This document shows, in pieces, positions 14,801 to 26,800 of a stretch of 64,000 nucleotides of DNA. Made by a program: the position numbers and the translations under genes. Location: assembly GCA_034008185.1 (NCBI GenBank), contig CM067109.1:39604885-39668884 (forward strand), in the 5' to 3' direction. Source of the DNA: Gorsachius magnificus (lineage: Eukaryota; Chordata; Aves; Pelecaniformes; Ardeidae). Position 1 is the first letter of the stretch. Each line of letters starts with the position of its first letter. The notes below the pieces were generated by a model. It had not been told where the DNA came from, made no database searches, and worked only from the letters and a program-made list of their open reading frames with translations.

Positions 14801-17800
14801 ACCATACTCTGCTCTAACCGTAATGAAAGAAAAGAGAAATACATGACTTTACAGTGATCCAAGACAGATTTGTAACAAAAGTTGTTGCTTCTTTGCAAGT
14901 GTCCGATTTTACAATTTTATCATCAGTGATTTATGTAAATGTGTGTTATTAAGGTTAGAAAGTGGAGAAAACCAAGCAACAAAATAAATGTAAGCTTAAA
15001 TAAAGTGACGACAAACAAAATGTTGATGCCTTTTCCTCTGTCTAGACCCCTGTGTTGAAAGCAGTGTTTTCATAAAACTCAGACAGAATTCATTTCCATA
15101 CTGAGTGCTTAATAGTTCCTGTCAGAACAAAACAGCTGGGAAACATATGTTATCCATTTCCCTGTATCACTTGGAAAAAATTTCACATGTAAATAAAACC
15201 AACATAAAAGTGTAGGCCTTTGAACCTAGAATCTTATACAATACATAAATAAGTCAGTACAGTGCGTTCTTTGTATTGGCCGTCTAAGTTACATGCCTTT
15301 TGATTGTTATTATTTTTATTTCTTCTTCGGAAATGTATTCTTAAGTGCTTCCAAAAGTATTAAGGTAATTTTCAGACATCCGTAACTACTAAGCTATGCT
15401 AATATTTCACTTCAGACATTAATGTTGCACTGAAAGTGTATATGGCTGTTTCCTTAGGAAGGTGTTCATGGCAAATTGTGTGTTTTGACCACAAATTAGA
15501 TCCCACTGATATGCAGTTAGCACGTGTAATAAATCTGCTTTGTTTAAACAATATTCTTGACTTTCAGAATGCATTAACTCTTCATGTGCATTGAAAGGGG
15601 CATAGAAACTGCCTAAAGGTTTTAGTGGTTTTAGTGCTGTCCCTCAACTGAAAATAACAAAATAAGGAAAACTCTTTGCCAGAGTTTCACTGATTATGGA
15701 GATCATAAATATCACCACCTGGGACTATGTGAAAGAGTGCAAGTTCACTAGGATTTAGTTCAAGTTCAGTAGTATTAAGAGTTCAGGTCCCCTGAGCTCC
15801 CTTTCTTCTCAGAAAGTCAGATTCACTGGTCAAACGCCATATCCTTCAGTGCACTGAAATAATGGTCTGGAAGGTCCAGAGCTATATGGTTATATATGTG
15901 TGTGTGTATATACAGATTATATATATATAAGGGATGGAAAGTTTGACAGAGAAGCCCAACATGCAGAGAAGTAGAAAAGGAAACTGTTATATGTGAATAC
16001 GTAGGCTTAATTTTCAGATCAGAGAATCACAAAATTAGGTTGGTAGGGACCACTTGAGATAATCTGCACAGGTTAAGCCCAGGTCTGTGGCCAGCTGGAT
16101 TCTGAGTACCTCCAAGGATGGAGACTCCACATTGTCTCTGGTCAACCTGTGCCAGTGTTTGACCAGCCTCACAACAGAGAAGTGTTTTCTTGTGTTCAGA
16201 TGGAATGTCATAGAATCATAGAATTATTTAGGTTGGAAAAGACCTTTAAGATCATCAAGTCCAACCTTTAACCTAACACTGCCAAGTCCACCACTAAACC
16301 ATGTCCCCAAGCACCACATCTACCTGTCTTTTAAATGCCTCCAGGGATGGGGACCCGACCACTTCCCTGGGCAGCCCGTTCCAATGCTTGACAAGATCTG
16401 AAGGCTATTGGCACGTTTCATGTGTTTCCATTTGTGCCCATTGCCTCTTGTCCTGTCAGTGGGCACCACGGAGAAGAGACTCTCCCTCTTCTTCATTCTA
16501 TCCCATCAGGCACACATGGTTAAGATTCTCCTGACCCTTCTCTTCTCCAGGCTCAACAGTCCCAGATTTCAGTCACTGTTCATACAGATTTCCAGTTCTT
16601 GTATCAAAAATACATCTCCCAGAAATAACAGGCCTAAAAAATTAAATTGTTGTTACTGTTTTTAAAACAAATCCACTAAAAAGTTTTGACTAACCCTTTT
16701 GTTGACCTCCCAGAAAATCATCCTATTCTTGTGATGCATGAATAAAACAAAAATGCAATAAAAAAAAGCAGAGTACAAACTAGCATAGTTGGGCAGGACC
16801 ACTGTAAACACCACTAGGCTCTTATTGATGTCTTACTTGATTAAAATTAATTTATTTCTAAGTGATTACAATCTATGTCCTGTTTTAAGAAAGTTTGTTT
16901 TCTGGAGTGTCAAATTCTTCAGCTGTTTTGATAGACATGCTATTAAATCTGCTTAGATATGAATGTGGCATGTTATCATGTAATTTTTGTTTCTGGTGTT
17001 TGGCCAGGTCTATCTTTAAAGCGTGCTATTTCATGTCACACGTCAGTAGTAATCACTTCTAAATTGCATTCCTCTCTTTCTCTAGTTTCCAGCAGCAGCT
17101 GGAACTGTGGAGTCTCAACTCTTATCGGAAATTCACAGAAACCAACAGGAATTGCAGATGTGTGCAATAAATTCAGACCAGTGAAGAGGGTTTCCCCATT
17201 AAAGCACCAGCCAGAAAGCTCTGAGAACAATGAAAGTGATGACCAGAAGAACCAGAAGGGAGAATACCAGAAAGGCAGCAATTCTCAGTCTGCATCTCCA
17301 AATGATGACCAGAGCCCAGGAGAAGGAGAGAGCCTTAAAAGCAAAAACACTGAACCCGCTGTTCTGCTTGGGGAGCTGGAGCACTATGACCTGGATATGG
17401 ATGAAATTTTGGATGTGCCTTATATTAAATCAAGCCAGCAACTTGTTCCCTTTACAAAGGTAGCTCCTGAGAAAAAACTTTTGGGTGTATGTTCAACAGT
17501 GAATGGTCTTAGTGTCAAGACCTGCTCTGCAGGGAACACAGAGAGCTCGCCTGCCAGCGGGACGCAGTTCTGTGTGCTGTCTCCTGTGAAAGGCTCTCAG
17601 CTGAGAAAAACGCAGCCCATTGTCCTTGATCAGCACAAGCATTTAACAGAAGAATTAGAGCTTTCCCAGCCTTTAGTTAAGTGTAGCTCAGTCCATGAAT
17701 CTGAAGCCCAGGGCAAGGGCTTCCTCAGCAGGACATTTCTTGATCCTCATGCTCACAAAACCGAGAAGACAATGCCAAACTGCCACCTGAGGACTTTCCA

Positions 17801-20800
17801 CCTGCAGACAGCAGTGGCAGAAAGCAAGCAACTAGAGGAACTGAGCATGAACTGGAGCAGCACAGGGGGCCCAGAGGAGAGGAGCGAAGAGGTGAAAAAA
17901 ATTAAGAGCATCTTAAACATTGTAAAGGAAGGCCAAATATCTTTACTGGTAAGTATCATCTTTTTCATAAAACACGAAGAATAAGGGCGATCTGTGATGT
18001 GGTTTATTTAGCCAGCAAAGCTCATGAAGTGCGTATTTTGAACGGCTGTCCTTTTTCTCTTGTACGCTCCTTAGAAATTGAGCATATGGGCTTCCAAGTG
18101 GGAAGTTTTAATCTTTAAATCAAATAGGTAGCAAAACCAAGATACTAGTTTTATGTAAACATGGTATAGTTTGCTAGTTTATGCAGTATGCCGAAGTTGT
18201 ATAGAAGGCAGGCGTTTTAACTATTGAGGTCATTTAAATATCAAATTTAAATCTTAATTGAGTTTTGCTTTTCACAACATTTGTGGGTTGCTTTGTTCAA
18301 TTATTCCTGGTTTACCTCAATTTGGAGGCTGATGATGGGAACAAAGGGGCTTCTGTTGTATTCTGATTATTATTCAGGAGTGTTTATGCTGTCTTGCAGC
18401 AGCATTCTCAGGCAGGAGCTTTCTCTAAAGCCTCATTGGCCTCTGACCCATATGAAGTTTTTTAGTAAATTCTAGCACTGTGATCAGGCACTATCAATGA
18501 TGGTTTCCAAAGTAACTAGATGCAAGTTAACACAATGATGCAGAGCATGTGATCTCCACTCAGAACGGCTGGTGGAGGCACAGTGTATGTATAAGAACTG
18601 TTTTTGTTAGATTTTTGTTTAGCTTCTCTGTTTACCAGTCTAGCTGAAGCACAAAGACACACTATTAACATAACAGCAAGAACAAAGGCAGATATTCAAA
18701 GACTACACAGAGGCAGAAGAGAATATTAGATTGCTTAGTAAGAAATAAAAAAATTAAATTCACCCCAAAAAGGAACCGGCGGGGGTGGGGGGAGGGGGGG
18801 GGCAGGGAAGAGGTCATCATAGGTAGGTAGGTAGGTAAATGGAAAGAAAATGCATATTTTTTCCAAACAGGTCAAACCTCTGAGTGAAGTAGACTCATCA
18901 AACAGTACTATGCCAAGTCTGCACAACTCTAAGAACATATCATTGCTGCTCCTTCACTCTGTCTTCCTTCTTCCGTTTTCCTTCTGGAGTTTCTCAATCC
19001 AATTGCTTTATCTCAAAATTAGATTTGGGCAGAAATAATGCATTAGGTCATGGTTGTGTTTCGGGTAAATATTCCAACATTTTTTTTTTTCATGGAAACA
19101 AGCTAAAAGTCCTCTGTCATGTGTTTTAACTGCATTTTAGATTGTGCTTAACACAAGCTGCCGCTTTTGTGATGAGCAAAATTAATCAGGAACTTTTTTT
19201 AGGAGTCAGGGGTGTTTTCTGTTCAATTGCTTATCAATATAATGCAAAAAAAAATAGAAAAGGAGGGAAAGCAAACACAAAATAGGCAGAAATTATGAAA
19301 ATGTGGATATTTTTGCAACTACCTCATTGATCAAACTAGAAAAAAGACTTAAAACTGCTCAAGATCTTGCACTGTTGTGTGACAACAGCGTGAGGAGGAG
19401 AGAAACTACATAATGGTCAAGCCAGCGAGCATCCTGCCTCTACCCTTTCACTAATAGTAGCCAGGTGAAGCGAAAAGCTCCTGGTTTTGAGTTACAAAAG
19501 AACATGGCTATGGGGAAACATCTTTGTATTTGGCTGTGAGGCTTAATGTTCTTTTTATCTGTAGTTGTAACTAACATAATATCTTTTTTAACAGCCACAT
19601 TTAGCAGCAGATAATCTGGATAAGATCCATGATGAATGTGACAACAATCTGTTGCATGTAGCAGCATCAAAGGGACATGCAGAATGCCTGCAGCATCTCA
19701 CTTCTTTGATGGGTGAAGACTGTTTGAATGAACGAAACATAGAGCAGCTAACTCCAGCTGGATTAGCAATAAAGGTACCTTAGTCTCTGTCTCTATGTAA
19801 AGTGCCATAAAGTTCATTTAGTTTCTTTCTGTGGTGGCAGTAGGTAATACATCCAGCAGGATGTTATTTTGCAAGCATTTTGATAAGTGAGAGCAAAAAG
19901 AATGGTTGGCTGATGCCACATAAGCAAATAAAAATGGACTACTATGCAGGATACAGTGTCAGCTGTATAACATGACATTTTATTCGTTGTTGTCAGTGCA
20001 TGTACATTCAATTTAAATCAGTTAACTGACTAAAAAAAATTGCTATGTTTTAAAGCACTTCCATGTAACTCAGACTCAGTTGTTTCTTTAGAGAGCATAA
20101 CAGTTTCTTGGTTTTTTTACAAATACAGGTACAATCTTGTAAGACAAGTATAAGAACATGTTTACAAAGCATAAAAAATCTCTGATCCACATTTGGAGGT
20201 GAAACTTCTTGGTTGTCTAGAACAATCACATCAAAGTTAAAATGTACATGTTACAGAACAACCTGTCAGAAACTGCAAAAATTAATGTCAAAGCTTACAG
20301 GAAACCTATTATGTAGGAAAATGTGAAAATTAGTGGTATTGCTGCACTAAAATAAACTATAGTGGTGTACAGGAAGGCTGATAGTTTAACCATACTGATA
20401 GTTTAACCATACTTAGAATGGATATAAGGAAGAAATTCTTTACAATGAGGGTGGTGAAACACTGGAACAGGTTGCCCAGAGAGGTAGTGGAGGAATGTTC
20501 AAGACCAGGTTGGACAGGGCTCTGAGCAACATGATCTAGTTAGCAGTGTCCCTGCTCACTGCAGGGGGGTTGGACTGGATGACCTCTAGGGGTCCCTTCC
20601 AACCCAAAACATTCTATGATTCTATGATTCTGGTTCTTTAGTGAGTGAGATTGAATGGTTGAATACAGAGCATCAGGGAAGCGGAGCAGGAAATAGACTG
20701 GTGGAGCCGCACCTTGTCCTCCCAGAAATCTATGCAGGAACAGCCACCAAAAAGATCCCGGGATCAAAGGGAACTAGTATGTCCCCCCCTGTCAGGATGA

Positions 20801-23800
20801 AGGAAGGGCCTCAATGGAGAGCAGTGAGTGGAAACTGGTCCGCAGTCGGGGCAGGAGGAGAACCCTTTCCTTGCCCACCATTTCTCCCCCGGTGCCTCTG
20901 CATAACAGGTATGAGGCTCTAGAGGTGGAAGACAAGGTGGTGGACGGGGTAGGTGTTGACCTATCCACATCACAGGAGGCACGAAGATCAGAAAGACCTC
21001 CCCGTCGTATCACCACTACATCCACAAGGAAGAAGAGGCGGGTAATAGTAGTGGGAGATTCCCATCTCAGGGGAACAGAGAGTCCGATATGTCGGGCTGA
21101 CCCTGCTCTTACGGAGGTCTGCTGCCTCCCAGGAGCCCGGGTTAGAGATGTCACTAGGAAACTTCCTAGCCTGGTCCAACCCTCAAACTACTATCCCTTA
21201 CTGCTCTTCCACGTGGGTGCTGATGAAGTAGCAGTAAGTAGCCCGAGGGTGATCAGAAAAGAATTCAAAGCCTTGGGGTGCTTAGTAAAGGAATCTGGAG
21301 TGCAGGTTATTTTTTCCTTGCTCCTTCCAGTGGTGGGCAGAGACACTAGGCAATACAGGCGGACTCAGTCTATTAACACGTGGCTTCATGACTGGTGTTG
21401 CCACCACAACTTTGGATTCTTTGACCATGGGATGGTCTACACAGCACCGGCTTGCTGGGTCAAATGGGAGCCAGCTTTCTCAAAGGGAAGAGGGTCTTTG
21501 CCCAGGAGCTTGTGGGGCTCATTGACAGGGCTTTAAACTAGATGTGAAGGGGGAAGGGGAACCTATCGGGCTTGCCAGCAACAGGCTAGGGGATGATACG
21601 CAAGGGTTAGAGGGACTGGGGGCTAGTATGAGCCCTCAACCCGTTGCCCAGCAGTGTGCCAGGGGCGCTGCAGCGAAGTTGAAGTCTGGCGGAGGTGAGC
21701 CGGAGGTTCCTGAGGTGGTAGGAGCCAACAAGGAAAAGCCTGTGAAACACCTCAAGGGAAACGAGGGGTGTTCTGCTATGAAGGTGGCGAGGATGACAGC
21801 TCAGATGAAATGCCACTATACAAATGCATGCAGCATGGGAAACAAACAGGAGGAGTTGGAAGCTATCGTGCTGCTAGAAAGCTATGACCTGATTGCCATT
21901 ACAGAAACTTGGTGGGATGAATCCCATGACTGGAATGTAGCTATTGATGGCTACAGGCTGTTCAGAAGGGACAGGCAAGGAAGGAGGGGCGGAAGCGTTG
22001 CCCTTTACATCAGGAAATCATTACAGTGTGAAGAGCTGTCCCTGACAAATAGCCACGAGCAGGTCGAAAGCTTATGGGTAAGAATCAGAGACAGAGGCAA
22101 CAAAGGGAACTTGGTGGTTGGTGTCTACTACAGGCCACCAGATCAAGAGGAGCCGACTGACGAAGCATTCTTCCTCCAACTCCAGGAGGCTTCACACTCG
22201 CAGGCTCTCGTCCTACTGGGGGACTTCAACCACCCCGACATCTGCTGGAAAACCAACACGGCAAGCTGTAGGCAATCGAGCAGGTTTCTCGAATGCATTG
22301 AGGACAACTTCTTAAGCCATGTAATAGACACCCCTACCCGAGGGGATGTGATACTGGACCTGGTGGTCACCAGTGCAAGCGAGCTCGTCGGAGTTGTCAA
22401 GATCAGAGGCAGCCTGGGCTGCAGTGATCATGCACTGGTAGAGCTTACGCTCCTGAGGGAAATGAGAAGAACAAAGAGGACAGTCAGGACCCTGAATTTT
22501 AGAAAAGCAAACCTACAGGTCCTCAAGGAGATAGTCAGAAGGACTCCCTGGGAAACGGTCCTCAGGGACAGGGGAACAGAACAGATCTGGCAGATCTTTA
22601 AGGATGTGATCCACAGAGCGCAAGAGCTCTCAATCCCCAGGTGTAAGAAATCGGGCAAAGAAGGGAAGAGACCAGCATGGCTGAGACAAGAGATGCTGGT
22701 CAAACTAAGGAGGAAGAGGGGACTGCACAGGCAGTGGAAGCAGGGACAGGCATCCTGGGAAGAGTATAGGGACGCGGTCCGGTTGTGTAGGAATGGGGTC
22801 AGGAAAGCCAAGGCACAGCTGGAGCTAAACTTGGCTAGGGGTGCAAAGAATAATAAGAAGGGTTTCTACAGGTATGTCAGCTGGAAAAGGATGGTTAAAG
22901 AAAGTGTACCCCCGCTGATGAGCGAGACTGGCTCTGGTAACAGCAGATGAGGAGAAGGCTGAGGTACTCAACAACTTTTTTGCCTCAGTCTTCACTGGCA
23001 ACCTTTCTCGTCACCTCTCCCAAGTTGATGGATGGCATGAGGGGGACCGGAAGTGCAAAACCCCTCCTGCTGTAGGAGAAGATCAGGTTTGTGACCACCT
23101 GAGGAACCTGAACGCACATAAGTCCATGGGACCTGATGTCCTGAGGGAATTGGCCGATGTAGTCGCCAAGCCACTCTCCATGATATTTGAAAAGTCATGG
23201 CAGTCAGGTGAAGTCCCTGGGGACTGGAAGAAGGGAAACATTGTGCCCATTTTCAAAAAGGGTAGAAAGGAAGACCCCAGGAACTACCGACCTGTCAGCC
23301 TCACCTCTGTGCCTGAGAAGATCATGGAACAGATCCTCCTAGAAGCTATGCTAAAGCACATGGAGGCCAGGGAGATAATTCGAGATAGCCAGCATGGCTT
23401 CACCAAGGGCAAGTCCTGTCTGATGAACCTAGTGTCTTTCTATGATGGTGTGACAGCATCAGTGGACAAGGGAAAACCAATGGACGTCATCTATCTGGAC
23501 TTCTGCAAAGCCCTTGACGCAGTCCCCCACAACATCCTTCTCTCTAAATTGGAGAGCTATGGATTTGATGGGTGGACTGTTCGGTGGATAAGGAACTGGC
23601 TGGATGGTCGCATCCAGAGGGTAGTGGTCAATGGCTCAATGTCCGGATGGAGACTGGTGACAAGTGGTGTCCCTCAGGGGTCCGTACTGGGACCGGTGCT
23701 GTTTAACGTTTCAATGACTTAGACAGCAAGATCGAGTGCACCCTCAGCAAGTTTGCAGATGACACCAAACTGAGCGGTGCGGTTGACACACCAGAAGAAC

Positions 23801-26800
23801 GGGATGTCATCCAGAGAGACCTGGACAGGCTGGAGAGGTGGGCCTGTGTGAACCTCATGAGGTTCAACAAGGCCAAGTGCAAGGTCCTGCACCTGGGTCG
23901 GGGTAACCCCCAGTATAAGTACAGGCTAGGGGAAGAAAGGATCGAGAGCAGCCCTGCTGAGAGGGACTTGGGTGTGCTGGTGGACGAAAAGCTGGACATG
24001 AGCCAGCAATGTGCCCTGGCAGCCCAGAAGGCCAACCGTACCGTGGGCTGTATCAAGAGAAGCGTGGCCAGCAGGTTGAGGGAGGTGATTCTGCCCCTCT
24101 ACTCTGCTCTGGTGAGACCTCACCTAGAGTACTGCGTCCAGCTCTGGAGCCCTCAGCACAAGAAGGACATGGAACTGTTGGAGCGGGTCCAGAGGAGGGC
24201 TACTAAAATGATCCGAGGGCTGGAGCACCTCTCTTATGAGGACAGGCTGAGAGTGTTGGGGTTGTTCAGCCTGGAGAAGAGAAGGCTGCAGGGAGACCTG
24301 ATTACGGCCTTTCAGTACTTAAAGGGGGCCTATAAGAAAGATAGGGAAAATCTTTTTAGTAGGGCCAGCTGTGTCAGGACAAGGGGTAATGGTTTTAAAC
24401 TAAACCAGGGTAGGTTTAGACTAGATATAAGGAAGAAATTCTTTACAATGAGGGTGGTAAAGCACTGGAACAGGTTGCCCAGAGAGGTAGTGGAGGCCCC
24501 ATCCCTGGGAACATTCCAGGTTGGACGGGGCTCTGAGCAGCCTGATCTAGTTAGCGGTGTCCCTACTCACTGCAGGGGGGTTGGGCTAGATGACCTCTAG
24601 GGGTCCCTTCCAACCCAAAACATTCTATGATTCTATGAATGCCATTCCCTTTAGCCACTAAGTACCTTAAGAAGAAACAAGGAAACGGGTACAATTTAAT
24701 AGAAAATTTTCTGTTTCTTCCAGTGTTTTATTGTTATTTGCTGCTTGGGAAAACTTTAGAAACTGAGAGAGTACGGGTGGATTCCAACCTGCAGGTTTGC
24801 TTCTTTGAGATGTCATTTCAGTGACCTAGGGCCCTGGTGCAGGTTTCAGCGTTGGGTTTTTTTTTTGTTTTTTCTAGGACAGGCCATATGAATATAAAAC
24901 GAAACTGATATTGAGTTGTGCTAATGAAATGTTGTTATAAAAGTAAGGTATTTAGCTTCAATACCTTGGCTCGTGTCCAAACTGAATAGTTACAGTCTGC
25001 CAATTTAAAGTCTTTCAGTTTTAGTTGGAAATTGTTTTCTTTCTTATTTTTTCAACCTAAGTATATAATGTGTTTATAAGCCAATAAAACCTTTTGTCTT
25101 TTTCTCTAGAAAGGTTGGATTTTTTAACAATTGGTTCCTTTAGTTTCTATAATACTTGAGCATGCTTTGACATTCAGAGAGAAGTGTGTAAACGGAATGG
25201 AGGTCTTCACCTAAGTGAGCATGCTCAGGCCCGAGTGTTTCTAATGATGACCTGCATGGCTGGACTTGTCCTGGATCATTGCAAAGTTTTGTGAGAGCTT
25301 TAAAGTAGTCTAGCATGACTAAACTTTGTAGCTCTTGATCCTTACTCCCAAAGCAGTTTTGCACACTGGTAGAAAGGACTTTATTCTTCTTGCTCTTACC
25401 TCTTACCACTGTAACTCCCATAATGTTGTACCATGTGGTACATACACCGATGTTCCACAAGAATACTGTCTATTGGAACAGAAGAAAACTTGTATGCAGG
25501 AACACAAGTTTCCATGGAAGAGGATTTCAAAAATTTAGTGATGCATAACATTTGCCAGTAATAAATTAATTATTTATTTTGATTTAAGAACTCTTTTTGA
25601 TCTCGAGCTATGGGCTTGACAGTGAAAATGGAGCAGTATGTTATGGCCAGTTGCACTGTCACATTGATAGTTCATTTTAAATAACTGTGCAGAATTCCTT
25701 TCCACATTAGAAAAATTATCTTATTTAGCAGGTACCTAATTTTATTAATTCTTTACCTTAATTTTAAAAATACAAAAATACGTTGTGTTACAAAGAAAAA
25801 CAGAATAAAAAATTATTAGTTAGTCATGCTTACTAACATTTAAACCCAAATATGCTCAGAAGGATTTTTCCAGAGTAATAAAAAGAATGCAAGAATTTTC
25901 ATTGTTTTGCTTCATTACTGAAATTAAGGGAAGAAACCAAGCAAAGTAAAATGGTGTGCATTCTTCTGTTTATATACATACATTACATATGGAAGGAATA
26001 AGAAAAATATCAAATTAATTTTATTCCAGTTTTTCTTTCTCTCATATAATTTTAAATAGGTTAATATTTATTACATTCTTCTCCTTGTTTTTATAAAAAT
26101 AAAACTGAAGCTTGAAATGGATATTTCTTTCCTTCTCATGATAGCTTTTTCTATTTTATGCACACAAACAGCTTTTTATGTTATGTATGTTGACCTCTGT
26201 GAGGTTTTGACTGACTTGTTTCAGCTATAAAGCCTTTATGAACATAAGAGTTGAAAAATGAGGTAGGAGCAGGCCAGAATGTAGGTCATGCCAAACTGCA
26301 TTTACCAAGGTACTATCACCGAAAAGGGGATGCAACAAGAGAAGCTGCTAAAAACTCTTGCCTTTACACTGGGCCACAAGCATGCTCTGGAGAAAACGTT
26401 CATCTGTTCCCACAGCATCTAAACCCCACTTCACAGTAACTTGCAAACTACTGCCAGCAAAGCAGCTTAGGAATCTTGAGACCAGGCTGTAAAACATGTT
26501 CAGGGCAAGAACTACCTCCTTGTTTGTGTTTGAACTGTATCTATTACAGATAAATCCTAATCCATGAGGATTAGGTGTTCAGATACAACATACATAGGGA
26601 TAATTTAGGAAGCATGCATTTAATTAGTGATCAATGAATACTTGAGTTTGTAGGGAAACTGTTCACTCTGCTCCAGCAAATCATCTCTTTTAGTCATTGA
26701 GCCTTGCTGTACAAGGGATGGAAACAGAACTATGGTTTGGCTATGAACAATCTGAGAGTAGGGGACAGATTGTGTATGTAACACTATTTGGCTGCCACTT

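Larger units (their letters stand above)
5896..17085 (+). other. SNCAIP intron between exons A and B (11.2 kb)
   Basis: The intron starts GTATGA and ends CTCTAG. It holds the homopyrimidine tract (6958-7310), a minus-strand CR1 with an internal deletion (11327-12010), a possible further CR1 scrap (12072-12150), an AAAT/GATA-type microsatellite (13708-13749), a TA/TG repeat (15889-15930) and a nested CR1 pair (16020-16570). The remaining stretches show only chance open frames. Confidence 0.85.
20633..24640 (+). mobile_element. Nearly full-length CR1 LINE retrotransposon
   Basis: A 4.0-kb CR1 in the sense of SNCAIP begins immediately after the tail of the preceding CR1 and ends with two ATTCTATG units (24622-24637). 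It carries ORF1 with an SGNH esterase-like domain, and ORF2 with an apurinic-type endonuclease followed by reverse transcriptase. ORF1 has one frameshift near its end. ORF2 has two, near 22930 and 23708, so the copy cannot encode intact proteins. Its reading frames are otherwise long, suggesting a fairly young insertion. The left edge probably lies inside or just before ORF1, as typical avian CR1s are somewhat longer, about 4.5 kb. Confidence 0.92.

Noticed and set aside
16959..17085. ATG at 16959 as a start for the large SNCAIP exon
   Set aside because: The segment is intronic: a clear pyrimidine tract and AG end at 17085, and synphilin-1 similarity begins exactly after it in the phase needed by exon A.
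20540..22811. Minus-strand open frames of 60-127 codons across the 4-kb CR1
   Set aside because: They are antisense shadows of CR1 ORF1 and ORF2.
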